Shown here: piece by piece, positions 6,494-13,487 of the stretch
Layout: the number at the start of each line of letters is the position of its first letter
Numbering within the stretch: the stretch's first letter is position 1
From: DAINBT01 sp036732785
Lineage (GTDB): Bacteria; Planctomycetota; Phycisphaerae; Sedimentisphaerales; SM23-30
DNA length: 15,008 nucleotides
Direction: 5' to 3'
Assembly: GCA_964537505.1 (NCBI GenBank)
Contig: CAZICK010000090.1
Coordinates: forward strand, 1-15,008
Program-made: the position numbers and the translations under genes
The notes under the pieces: generated by a model
What the model was told of the DNA's origin: nothing
Databases searched by the model: none
What the model saw: the letters and a program-made list of their open reading frames with translations, nothing else

Positions 6494-7522
6494 TCAAATT
6501 TTAAACAGTGATCCGTAAACTTTGAGACTTTCGGGCAGTTGCGTACGTCCTGACAGGTACGCCGCTTCGATAATTGCCACATTAACCAAATGTTCGCGGG
6601 CGATATTGACAGGTTTTACCTCAGGGTCAAGCAGGCTGTCGGCAAACTGGCGTATCCGTTGTGAGATCAGCCACGCCTCATCGACCTGATAGTTTTCTTC
6701 TCTGAGCAAGTTGCCCTTGGGATCGTATATGCGTAACATATCGGGGCTGGCCTCCATACTGCCTTCGGTACCGTGAAAGAGCAGCCGTTCGCTTGACGGG
6801 CCGGTCATCCAACTGCACAACAAATTGCCCATCGCTCCGTCAGGAAACTTCATAGTCAGCACCACGGTATCTTCTGTGCGGTATGGCGGCAGTGTTCGCT
6901 TACTGCAATGATTGGTGTTGAGGCTGTAAAGCCGTTCGGGCGTTCCCAGGCTCCAGACAATCTGATCGATCAGGTGATAGGCCTCCTCCAGCAGCACTCC
7001 GCCGCCGGACAGAACCGGATCACCCCGCCAGCCGAACTCGCCGCGAGTGTCAGGATAGCTCATAAAACATTCGCCCCGAACCAGATAGACTGAACCAATT
7101 CGCTGTTTTTGAAGGAACTGGTGGGCGTGCAGATAACCTGGTGCGAACCGTTTTTCGGCGCCGATATGGAATTGTGCTTGGGCCTTTTCGAGCTGTTCCA
7201 CCCACTGCATCGCTTCCGGCAGTGTGCGAGCCAGCGGTGTCTCCTTAAAAACGTGAATCCCGGCCTTGGCCGCCAGTTGAATACATTCTCCGCACAGAAA
7301 AGTAGGCAGCGCCAGGAAGAGCACATCGAGCTTTTCCTCAACGATCAGACTGCGATAGTCGTCGTATGGGGTCGCATCGTACTGCAGGGCGTATCCCTTG
7401 GCCAGTTCCATGTTCCGGTCAGCGATGGCTTTGACAATAAAGCTGTCGTTGCGGCCTATCTCCGCCAGAACTTTCGCACCGTATCCACCTACGCCAATTA
7501 TGCCTGTTCGAAGATCATTCAT
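6494..7522 (-). CDS. Divergent Gfo/Idh/MocA-family NAD(P)-dependent oxidoreductase
   Basis: This family has an N-terminal Rossmann fold binding NAD(P) and a C-terminal alpha/beta domain for sugar, inositol or related substrates. The nucleotide motif GVGGYG lies at 10-15 and the second domain contains GGGVLLEEAYHLID, whose His184 and Asp187 fit the family's catalytic His region. The usual EKP triplet after strand 5 reads ETP here (KETPLA, 93-98), so the conserved lysine is missing, and the Asp-x-Gly-x-His motif is altered to Glu-x-Ala-x-His as I align it. Substrate cannot be told from sequence. The gene lies 43 bases after ahcY and just before rlmN. The ATG at 7522 is placed by the Rossmann start; AGGA directly abuts it, which is a poor ribosome site, so translation may depend on ahcY. 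At 342 residues it is full length. Confidence 0.88.
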   Translation of the reverse strand: MNDLRTGIIGVGGYGAKVLAEIGRNDSFIVKAIADRNMELAKGYALQYDATPYDDYRSLIVEEKLDVLFLALPTFLCGECIQLAAKAGIHVFKETPLARTLPEAMQWVEQLEKAQAQFHIGAEKRFAPGYLHAHQFLQKQRIGSVYLVRGECFMSYPDTRGEFGWRGDPVLSGGGVLLEEAYHLIDQIVWSLGTPERLYSLNTNHCSKRTLPPYRTEDTVVLTMKFPDGAMGNLLCSWMTGPSSERLLFHGTEGSMEASPDMLRIYDPKGNLLREENYQVDEAWLISQRIRQFADSLLDPEVKPVNIAREHLVNVAIIEAAYLSGRTQLPESLKVYGSLFKI

Positions 7523-7565
7523 TCCTGCAATTGTCCAACTACCGGCAATTTTTTTACAGATGTTT

Positions 7566-8882
7566 TCAATAGCGGTAGTGGTCCGGTTTGTAGGGGCCGT
7601 TTACCGATATCCCGAGATATTCAGCCTGTTTTTCCGTCAATGTTTCCAGTTTTACACCCAGTTTTTCCAGGTGCAAACGGGCAACCTCCTCGTCTAGTTT
7701 CTTGGGCAGGGTATATACCTTGTTTTCGTATTTTTCGCTGTTGTTAAACAGTTCGATCTGGGCCAGCACCTGATTGGAAAAGGAGTTGCTCATTACAAAG
7801 GACGGATGTCCCGTGGCACAACCCAAATTCACCAAACGCCCCTCTGCCAGTAATATGATACTGTGGCCGTCGGGAAAGGTGAATAGATCGACCTGTGGTT
7901 TGATATTGGTTTTTTTGATGCCTTCGATTGCCCGCAGCCCGGCTACGTCGATTTCGATGTCGAAGTGACCGATATTACAAACGATCGCCTGGTCTTTCAT
8001 TTGCTTCATGTGCTCGGCTGTCAGGACATTACAGCAGCCGGTGGTCGTGACAAAGATATTACCTTCTGTGACAGCTTCGTCCATGGTTTTGACTTCGTAG
8101 CCTTCCATCGCTGCCTGCAGAGCGCAGATCGGATCGATCTCTGTAACTATCACGCGGGCGCCGAAGTTGGCCATTGTTTGAGCGCTGCCTTTACCTACGT
8201 CACCGTAACCGGCGATCACCACTACTTTGCCGGCCACCATAATATCGGTAGCTCTTTTGATACCGTCGGCCAACGATTCGCGACAACCGTACTTGTTGTC
8301 GAATTTGCTCTTGGTAACGGAATCATTGACATTTATGGCCGGACATTTCAGTTTGCCTTTCCGCGATAAGCGTTCCAGATTATGCACACCGGTGGTGGTC
8401 TCTTCCGAGATGCCCCGCACATGGTTCATGAATTCCTTATATCGCTGCTCATGCATCATGTTGGTCAGATCGCCGCCGTCATCGATGAGCATATTTGGGC
8501 CTTTACCGTCGGGCCATTCAATGACCTGTTCGACACACCAGTCGTATTCTTCCAGCGTCTCGCCTTTCCAGGCGAACACCGGCACTCCCGTCGCCGCTAT
8601 GGCCGCGGCGGCATGGTCCTGCGTCGAGAAGATATTACATGACGACCAACGTACCTGGGCGCCAAGTTTAATCATGGTTTCGATCAGCACGGCCGTCTGG
8701 ATGGTCATGTGTACGCACCCGGCAATTCTGGCTCCTTTTAAGGGCTGCTGGGCGGTGTATTTTTCCCGCAATGCCATCAAGCCGGGCATTTCCTTCTGGG
8801 CCAACTCTATTTCTTTTCGGCCCCACTCGGCCAGGGTAATATCTTTAACCTTGTAATCCCGAGTTTTAGTTGCGTCCGTCAT
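7566..8882 (-). CDS. ahcY: S-adenosylhomocysteine hydrolase (adenosylhomocysteinase)
   Basis: AhcY reversibly splits S-adenosylhomocysteine into adenosine and homocysteine with tightly bound NAD, relieving product inhibition of SAM-dependent methyltransferases. The 438-residue protein has the active-site set His58, Asp134, Glu161, Lys191 and Asp195, the SSCNIFSTQDHAAAA segment, the NAD motif GYGDVGKG (225-232), and the C-terminal KPDHYRY ending needed to close the NAD site. It lacks the internal insertion of about 40 residues that many bacterial forms carry, so it is the compact type. GAGG at 8891-8894 on the minus strand lies eight bases from the ATG. It heads a minus-strand series with the oxidoreductase and rlmN. 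It is divergent from the homocysteine methyltransferase gene, which would use its product. Confidence 0.97.
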   Translation of the reverse strand: MTDATKTRDYKVKDITLAEWGRKEIELAQKEMPGLMALREKYTAQQPLKGARIAGCVHMTIQTAVLIETMIKLGAQVRWSSCNIFSTQDHAAAAIAATGVPVFAWKGETLEEYDWCVEQVIEWPDGKGPNMLIDDGGDLTNMMHEQRYKEFMNHVRGISEETTTGVHNLERLSRKGKLKCPAINVNDSVTKSKFDNKYGCRESLADGIKRATDIMVAGKVVVIAGYGDVGKGSAQTMANFGARVIVTEIDPICALQAAMEGYEVKTMDEAVTEGNIFVTTTGCCNVLTAEHMKQMKDQAIVCNIGHFDIEIDVAGLRAIEGIKKTNIKPQVDLFTFPDGHSIILLAEGRLVNLGCATGHPSFVMSNSFSNQVLAQIELFNNSEKYENKVYTLPKKLDEEVARLHLEKLGVKLETLTEKQAEYLGISVNGPYKPDHYRY

Positions 8883-8917
8883 TTTCTTAACCTCATTATA
8901 GTAAAATAGTTACGAGA

Positions 8918-8927
8918 CAATCGATTG
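8918..8927. promoter_or_regulatory. 10-bp palindrome in the ahcY leader
   Basis: CAATCGATTG is a perfect palindrome between the ahcY promoter and start codon. A second ATCGAT at 8981-8986 could pair with it in the leader RNA over seven bases. It could be a repressor site or part of a leader structure; I did not recognise a SAH or SAM riboswitch. Confidence 0.3.
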
Positions 8928-8991
8928 CCGTGTTCGTCAATCATAATCATTTCTGAAAAATATCCAACACAGCTAATTCCATCGATTTCCA

Positions 8992-9020
8992 ACTATATAA
9001 CCTGATTATTGCTTCGTCAA
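8992..9020 (-). promoter_or_regulatory. Sigma70-type promoter for ahcY
   Basis: On the minus strand TTGACG (9020-9015), exactly 17 bases, then TATAGT (8997-8992); both boxes match the consensus at 5 of 6. The predicted start is near 8985, giving a leader of about 100 bases before the ahcY ATG. A perfect TATAAT at 8900-8895 is closer, but it has no good -35 and would place the start after the Shine-Dalgarno. Confidence 0.55.
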
Positions 9021-9081
9021 GTCTATTTACGGTTTCGCTGTGTATTTATTGCTACCAATTGGCCCCGGCTGTGGTTATGAT

Positions 9082-9086
9082 GAGGG
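9082..9086 (+). promoter_or_regulatory. Ribosome binding site fixing the methyltransferase start
   Basis: GAGGG lies six bases before the ATG at 9093. It sets that codon over an in-frame TTG at 9087. Confidence 0.75.
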
Positions 9087-9092
9087 TTGATT

Positions 9093-9986
9093 ATGAGCAG
9101 TCTATTGGAACAACTTCAAGCAGGTAAGGTACTGCTGGGTGATGGGGCCATGGGTACATCACTGCAAAACCTGGGGCTGGAAGCCGGGGGGTGTCCCGAT
9201 CAGTGGAACATCACCCACAGCGAACAAGTCCAATCGGTCATAGCCGGATACGTTGCCGCTGGCAGCGATATTGTGGAAACCAACAGTTTCGGAGGCACTC
9301 GCTACAAATTGGAGTATTTCGGGCTGGCTGATGAGGTCCGCCGGTTGAACCGTGCGGCCGCTGAGATCGCGCGCAATGCCGCCGGGCAAAATTGTTTCGT
9401 GATCGGTTCGGTCGGACCGACGGGCCAGTTCTTGGCACCGCTGGGAACCCAGACCGAGCAAGATATGTACGAGGCGTTCAGGGAACAGGTTGTGGCCCTT
9501 GCCCAAGGCGGAGCAGACGCTATATGTATCGAGACAATGACCGCACTGGAAGAGGCCAGGGTAGCGCTGCGGGCGGCTAAAGAAAATACCGATCTGGTGA
9601 CTATTGTGACTTTTACCTTCGACAAAACCGCTCAGGGGCGGTATCGTACGATGATGGGTGTAAGCCCGGCCCAGGCGGCACGGGAGATGACTGCCCTAGA
9701 CGCGGACATTGTGGGCAGCAACTGTGGCAGCGGCCCGGAAGACATGATCCCTATATGTCGCGAAATGCGCGATAATACGGATCGATTTATCATGATTCAG
9801 TCGAACGCCGGCCTGCCGATATTGGAAGACGGTAAGACTGTCTTCAAAGCTACGCCGGAGGATATGGCCCAGAGCGTTGGGCCGCTGATCGCCGGCGGCG
9901 CCAATATCATCGGCGGCTGTTGCGGAACAACCGACGCCCACATAAAAGCTATGCGCGAAAAACTGCAAACTTACAAAAAACTGTAA
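9093..9986 (+). CDS. Homocysteine S-methyltransferase domain protein
   Basis: This 297-residue protein is one homocysteine-binding methyltransferase barrel, as found at the N-terminus of cobalamin-dependent MetH and alone in BHMT and MmuM. It has the N-terminal DGAMGT (17-22) and the three zinc cysteines: Cys211 in SNCGSG, and Cys276 and Cys277 in GGCCGTT. Homology to the MetH module is suggested by VETNSFGGTR and GSVGPTGQ. The methyl donor is not evident: no cobalamin-binding, pterin or reactivation domain is attached, so it may work with separate corrinoid partners or use a methylated small molecule. It starts the plus-strand series and is divergent from ahcY, so homocysteine would be made and used by neighbouring genes. 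The Deg protease gene follows after 30 bases. Confidence 0.92.
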   Translation: MSSLLEQLQAGKVLLGDGAMGTSLQNLGLEAGGCPDQWNITHSEQVQSVIAGYVAAGSDIVETNSFGGTRYKLEYFGLADEVRRLNRAAAEIARNAAGQNCFVIGSVGPTGQFLAPLGTQTEQDMYEAFREQVVALAQGGADAICIETMTALEEARVALRAAKENTDLVTIVTFTFDKTAQGRYRTMMGVSPAQAAREMTALDADIVGSNCGSGPEDMIPICREMRDNTDRFIMIQSNAGLPILEDGKTVFKATPEDMAQSVGPLIAGGANIIGGCCGTTDAHIKAMREKLQTYKKL

Positions 9987-10003
9987 GGTAACTATTTGAT
10001 ATT

Positions 10004-10008
10004 GGGAG
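10004..10008 (+). promoter_or_regulatory. Ribosome binding site fixing the Deg protease start
   Basis: GGGAG is eight bases from the ATG at 10017. It decides that start over an in-frame TTG at 9996. Confidence 0.7.
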
Positions 10009-10016
10009 TTTTGGAT

Positions 10017-11528
10017 ATGAGTTATCGCCCGAGGAAGTCAGGTTATTTGTGGATTTTGGTTGCAGGGCTGGTCTTGTTTGGATGCTGGGGATCGGCGGTA
10101 AGCTCGGCCTTGGGGAACGAGCAGCTTCTGTCCAAATCGGTTGTGCTGATACGCGGTGTCAGCCAGGACTGGAACTACTCCATGCCCTGGAAGCAGACAG
10201 CGATGAACTGGGGCAGCGGTACCGGTTTTGTCATTGATGGTAAGCGAATACTTACCAACGCCCACAACGTAAGCAACAATAAGTATGTCGAGATAAAAAA
10301 GCAGGGACAGGCCCGTCAGTATCCGGCCAGGGTGGCATTCATCGGGCATGACTGCGATCTGGCGATTCTTCTGCCGCAGGAGATGAGCTTCTTTGACGAT
10401 ACCGAGCCGCTGGAGCTGGGCGGTATTCCCGAAGTTAATACAACTGTCTCGACTTACGGTTTTCCGGTAGGCGGCGAGCTGGTCTCGGTGACCGAGGGGA
10501 TAGTATCGCGGGTGGAAATGGACAACTACAGTCATACGGGGGCCGATTCGCATCTGGTGGTGCAGACCGACGCGGCTATCAACCCGGGCAACAGCGGCGG
10601 CCCCGTTATGCAGAAAGGTAAGGTGGTGGGAGTTGCCTTTCAGGGATTGCGACAGGCGGACAATATCGGATACATGATACCGACAACCGTAATTCGCCAT
10701 TTCCTGGCCGACATCACTGACGACAAGTACGACGGTTTCGGATCATTGGGATTTACGTTTTATCCCGGCCTGCACAGCGTAAGCTATAAGGAATATCTGA
10801 AAATACCGGACCAGGAAGAGGGAATAGTGGTACTGCAGACGCTGCTGAACGGTTCCATAGAAACGATATTGCAGCCGGGCGATGTGCTAACCAAAATCGA
10901 TCAGTACGATGTCGATAATGACGGCAAAGTCCTGATAGACGACCTGCGACTGCAAATATCGGAAGTGGTTGAACGAAAACAAATAGGCGATCAGGTGGAA
11001 ATCACTTTTTATCGTGACGGACAGATCCACACGGAAAAAGTGGAGGTCAGACTGAACCGTCCGGTATTGGGATACGCCCGGCAGTACGATAAAAAACCCG
11101 GTTATGTTGTTTATGCCGGCTTGACATTTGTGCCGGTGTCGCGCAATTTTCTGGAGACGTGGGGAGACAACTGGCTGCCGGATGTCCCCCATTCCCTGCG
11201 ATATCTGTTTTATTATTCCCAGCAGCTCAATCAGCAGCACCAACGCCTGGAATACGTAGTGCTGGGCGAAATTCTGCCGGACGAGGTCAATCAATACTGC
11301 GGGAAATTCAAATATCAGCCGGTGGAAAAAATCAACGGTATGGATATTTGGAGCCTGGCGGACGTAAAAAAAGCTATCGAAAATCCCGACGGCAATTTCT
11401 GTATGATAAATTTTATGTATCTCGATTGGCCGCTGATCATCGATCTTGAAAAAGGACAGACCCGTCATAATGCCATATTACAACAATATCAGGTGTCCGC
11501 GGATGCACGTATATCGGATGCAAATTAA
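10017..11528 (+). CDS. Secreted Deg/HtrA-like serine protease with PDZ domains
   Basis: This 503-residue protein has a basic N-terminus (RPRK) and a hydrophobic segment at about 11-34, so it is exported to the periplasm or anchored by that segment. A Cys in VLFGC resembles a weak lipobox. The trypsin-like domain (about 45-235) has the full triad: His83 in LTNAHNV, Asp114 in CDLAIL and Ser193 in NPGNSGGPV. A PDZ domain (about 237-350) has LQPGDVLTKID. A second PDZ-like C-terminal domain (about 365-500) matches in pattern the Do-like PDZ of plant Deg2/Deg9 proteases, including GEILPDEVNQ and KINGMDI. The N-terminal MPWKQ segment before the protease domain also resembles Deg9. It likely degrades or senses damaged envelope proteins. 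It lies 30 bases after the methyltransferase and 32 before its catalytically degraded paralogue. Confidence 0.9.
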   Translation: MSYRPRKSGYLWILVAGLVLFGCWGSAVSSALGNEQLLSKSVVLIRGVSQDWNYSMPWKQTAMNWGSGTGFVIDGKRILTNAHNVSNNKYVEIKKQGQARQYPARVAFIGHDCDLAILLPQEMSFFDDTEPLELGGIPEVNTTVSTYGFPVGGELVSVTEGIVSRVEMDNYSHTGADSHLVVQTDAAINPGNSGGPVMQKGKVVGVAFQGLRQADNIGYMIPTTVIRHFLADITDDKYDGFGSLGFTFYPGLHSVSYKEYLKIPDQEEGIVVLQTLLNGSIETILQPGDVLTKIDQYDVDNDGKVLIDDLRLQISEVVERKQIGDQVEITFYRDGQIHTEKVEVRLNRPVLGYARQYDKKPGYVVYAGLTFVPVSRNFLETWGDNWLPDVPHSLRYLFYYSQQLNQQHQRLEYVVLGEILPDEVNQYCGKFKYQPVEKINGMDIWSLADVKKAIENPDGNFCMINFMYLDWPLIIDLEKGQTRHNAILQQYQVSADARISDAN

Positions 11529-11560
11529 AGGTGACACTAACATCAAAGGCAGGTTCAGTA

Positions 11561-13066
11561 ATGAAGATTAAAACCGTTTGGTTCGTTACAGTTTGGATTG
11601 TATTGGTACAGGCCCTTTGCCCCCCGCAAAGTGCCAATGCGGAAAATAAAACCGATCCTGACCAGACAGAAGCTTTCAGAAAATCGCTGGTTTACATACA
11701 GGCGTCCGTTTACAGCTATAGTTCGCATCAGCCCTGGCGGCATACCGATCTGAGCCAACGGATCGGTTACGGATGTGCGGTGGGTCCTTACGAAGTGCTG
11801 ACCACGGCCTGTAATATGGCCGACGCCTCGTTCGTAACCGTACAAAAGTTCGGACAAAACGAACAGATACCGGCTCAGGTAAAAGTAATCGACTACGAAA
11901 GCAACTTATCCCTGCTGAGACTGGACAGCAGCGCAGTGGACGAGCCGTTACAACCCGTCAGCTTCAGCGAAGATTACCGCAAAGGTGCAAGTGCGGACTT
12001 CTACTGGCTGGACGATGACGGCCGGGTCTCCAGCGGACGCGGTTATATCGACCGGGCCGAATTGTATCAATCAGGCTTTTCCTTTGCCCTGTTTTTGAAC
12101 TATGTGATCAGTAACGTTTCGCAGCGGTCCGGACTGGCTCATCTCTTCTGTAAGGACGGCGCCGCCATCGGGCTGGGCTGCTGGTACAACGAAGACATTA
12201 AGGAATCGGGAGTAATTCCGGCGATGGTCATCAATCAGTTTCTGGCCGACGTCCGTCAGGACGATTACGAAGGCTTTCCACTGGTCGGCTTTGCGACGGC
12301 GCCGCTGCTCGACCCAGCCATGCGGGCGTTCCTGAAGATGCCGGAAGATTTGAAAGACGGCGTTTATGTGAGCGATGTGTGGACGCTGGGCACCGGTAGT
12401 GATATGCTCAAAAAGAACGATGTGATACTGGCAATCGACGGCCACGAAATCGACGCCTACGGAAAGTTTGAGGATCCTAGGTTCAAACGTATATCGTTTG
12501 AACACTTGATAACCACCAAGACGGTGGCCCAGGTTCTTGCCTTTGACATCTGGCGCGATGGTGATAAGCAGCAATTGAAAATCACCGCCCGAAACTTCAA
12601 AGCCGACGATATGCTGGTCCCGTATTACGAATATGATCAGCAGGGACAATACGCAGTTGTCGGTGGGTTCGTGCTCCAGAAACTTACCCGCAAGTATCTG
12701 GCCGGCTGGGGCTCGAACTGGCAGGGTAAAACAGACCCTCATTTATATCATTATTTCCACGAGCTGGCTTTCAAGCCCAGCGACGAACGCCACGATATCG
12801 TGATACTCAACCTCGTACTGCCGGCGGAGATAAACCTGGGCTATCAGGCTTTGCGCCAATTGGTGGTAACAAAATATAACGGTATGCCGATACGTTCCAT
12901 CGAAGACATAATCGCTGCGCAAAAACTCGATCCGCAGGGGAAATTTGACGTGATTGAGTTCGAAAATAACAACCCGACAGTTGTAATACCGCGGGACCAG
13001 TTGCCTCAGGCCGACGCCCTGATCGCCCAGCGTTACAATATTGAACAATTGGCACATCTGGAATAA
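11561..13066 (+). CDS. Secreted Deg-like pseudoprotease, paralogue of the upstream protease
   Basis: This 501-residue protein aligns end to end with the gene before it: MPW/QPW near the start, protease-like domain, PDZ, and the same C-terminal domain (NFLETWGDNW against KYLAGWGSNW, KINGMDI against KYNGMPI). The catalytic sites are changed. LTNAHNV is LTTACNM (His to Cys84), CDLAIL is SNLSLL (Asp to Asn115), and NPGNSGG becomes NVSQRSG, so Ser190 may remain but the oxyanion-hole residues are lost. It should not work as a serine protease. The signal peptide is clear: MKIK, a hydrophobic core, then SANA with cleavage after residue 27. The ATG at 11561 is chosen for this and for AGG at 11551-11553; an in-frame GTG at 11531 would hide the signal. 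The frame is open throughout, so it is a maintained gene and not a pseudogene. A role as regulator or scaffold of the active partner is inference. Confidence 0.87.
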   Translation: MKIKTVWFVTVWIVLVQALCPPQSANAENKTDPDQTEAFRKSLVYIQASVYSYSSHQPWRHTDLSQRIGYGCAVGPYEVLTTACNMADASFVTVQKFGQNEQIPAQVKVIDYESNLSLLRLDSSAVDEPLQPVSFSEDYRKGASADFYWLDDDGRVSSGRGYIDRAELYQSGFSFALFLNYVISNVSQRSGLAHLFCKDGAAIGLGCWYNEDIKESGVIPAMVINQFLADVRQDDYEGFPLVGFATAPLLDPAMRAFLKMPEDLKDGVYVSDVWTLGTGSDMLKKNDVILAIDGHEIDAYGKFEDPRFKRISFEHLITTKTVAQVLAFDIWRDGDKQQLKITARNFKADDMLVPYYEYDQQGQYAVVGGFVLQKLTRKYLAGWGSNWQGKTDPHLYHYFHELAFKPSDERHDIVILNLVLPAEINLGYQALRQLVVTKYNGMPIRSIEDIIAAQKLDPQGKFDVIEFENNNPTVVIPRDQLPQADALIAQRYNIEQLAHLE

Positions 13067-13150
13067 ATGTACCCATAATGATTCAGTTCCCACGTTTTCT
13101 CATTACAGAATGAACTGTATAGGGCGAATAGATTGCCTGTGTAAACTGCT

Positions 13151-13173
13151 GGGCTGCCAATCGCGGGCAGCCC
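13151..13173 (+). terminator. GC-rich stem-loop after the pseudoprotease gene
   Basis: GGGCTGCC (13151-13158) pairs perfectly with GGCAGCCC (13166-13173) around a seven-base loop. The plus strand continues AAAAATATTC, not a U-tract, so it is not a textbook intrinsic terminator; it may instead mark or stabilise the 3' end of the upstream mRNA. Confidence 0.4.
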
Positions 13174-13274
13174 AAAAATATTCAGATCCAGTTTTGTAAA
13201 AATATTCTTGATTTCGGTAGAAAAATAGTAAACATACCGATAGTTTCGTAGAAAAACGGTGGACAGAAGGTGCC

Positions 13275-13291
13275 TTGACACTACAATTGCC
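13275..13291 (+). promoter_or_regulatory. Sigma54-like element upstream of the porin
   Basis: TTGACAC, five bases, TTGCC follows the -24/-12 layout TTGGCAC-N5-TTGC, but has GA in place of the nearly invariant GG. The same TTGACA could be a sigma70 -35, yet no -10 lies at 16-18 bases. Weak. Confidence 0.25.
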
Positions 13292-13367
13292 GCATGTGTT
13301 TGTGGTATCGTGTGGACAGAGGGTTCACGTATATTATCGGATATTGTTATTGTGCAGATCAAAACCG

Positions 13368-13395
13368 TTGAAATATACGGGTTCATAAATATAGA
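13368..13395 (+). promoter_or_regulatory. Possible sigma70 promoter for the porin
   Basis: TTGAAA (13368-13373), 16 bases, then TATAGA (13390-13395). This would give a leader of roughly 85 bases before the porin ATG. The -35 box matches 5 of 6 and the -10 box 4 of 6. Confidence 0.35.
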
Positions 13396-13472
13396 TCGTA
13401 TCCTTTTTGGTAAGGACAGTTGTGTAATGTAGAGTTGTTTTTCTTGTGAACAGGAGATTTAGAACGCAAGCG

Positions 13473-13479
13473 AAAGGAG
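13473..13479 (+). promoter_or_regulatory. Strong ribosome binding site of the porin
   Basis: AAAGGAG is eight bases from the ATG at 13488, the best Shine-Dalgarno in the window. It suggests high expression and fixes the start. Confidence 0.8.
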
Positions 13480-13487
13480 TTTTGTCT

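Larger units (their letters stand above)
13067..13487. other. Non-coding stretch upstream of the porin
   Basis: These 421 bases hold no convincing gene. They contain a GC-rich hairpin (13151-13173), two direct repeats (TTTCG(G)TAGAAAAA at 13212-13225 and 13244-13256; GTGGACAGA(A/G)GG at 13259-13270 and 13312-13323), a sigma54-like element (13275-13291) and a possible sigma70 promoter (13368-13395). An inverted CAGTTC/GAACTG pair lies at 13084-13089 and 13112-13117. The length and repeat content fit a regulated promoter region for the porin. Confidence 0.6.

Noticed and set aside
8883..9092. SAH or SAM riboswitch upstream of ahcY
   Set aside because: I could not match any conserved core of those riboswitches; only a palindrome and weak pairing are seen.
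12071..12742. Minus-strand open frame of 223 codons
   Set aside because: Antisense to the pseudoprotease gene, which has a signal peptide and full-length similarity to its neighbour.
11561..13066. Calling the second Deg gene a pseudogene
   Set aside because: The frame is intact with a good signal peptide and full domain layout; the changes centre on catalytic motifs, which fits a maintained inactive paralogue.
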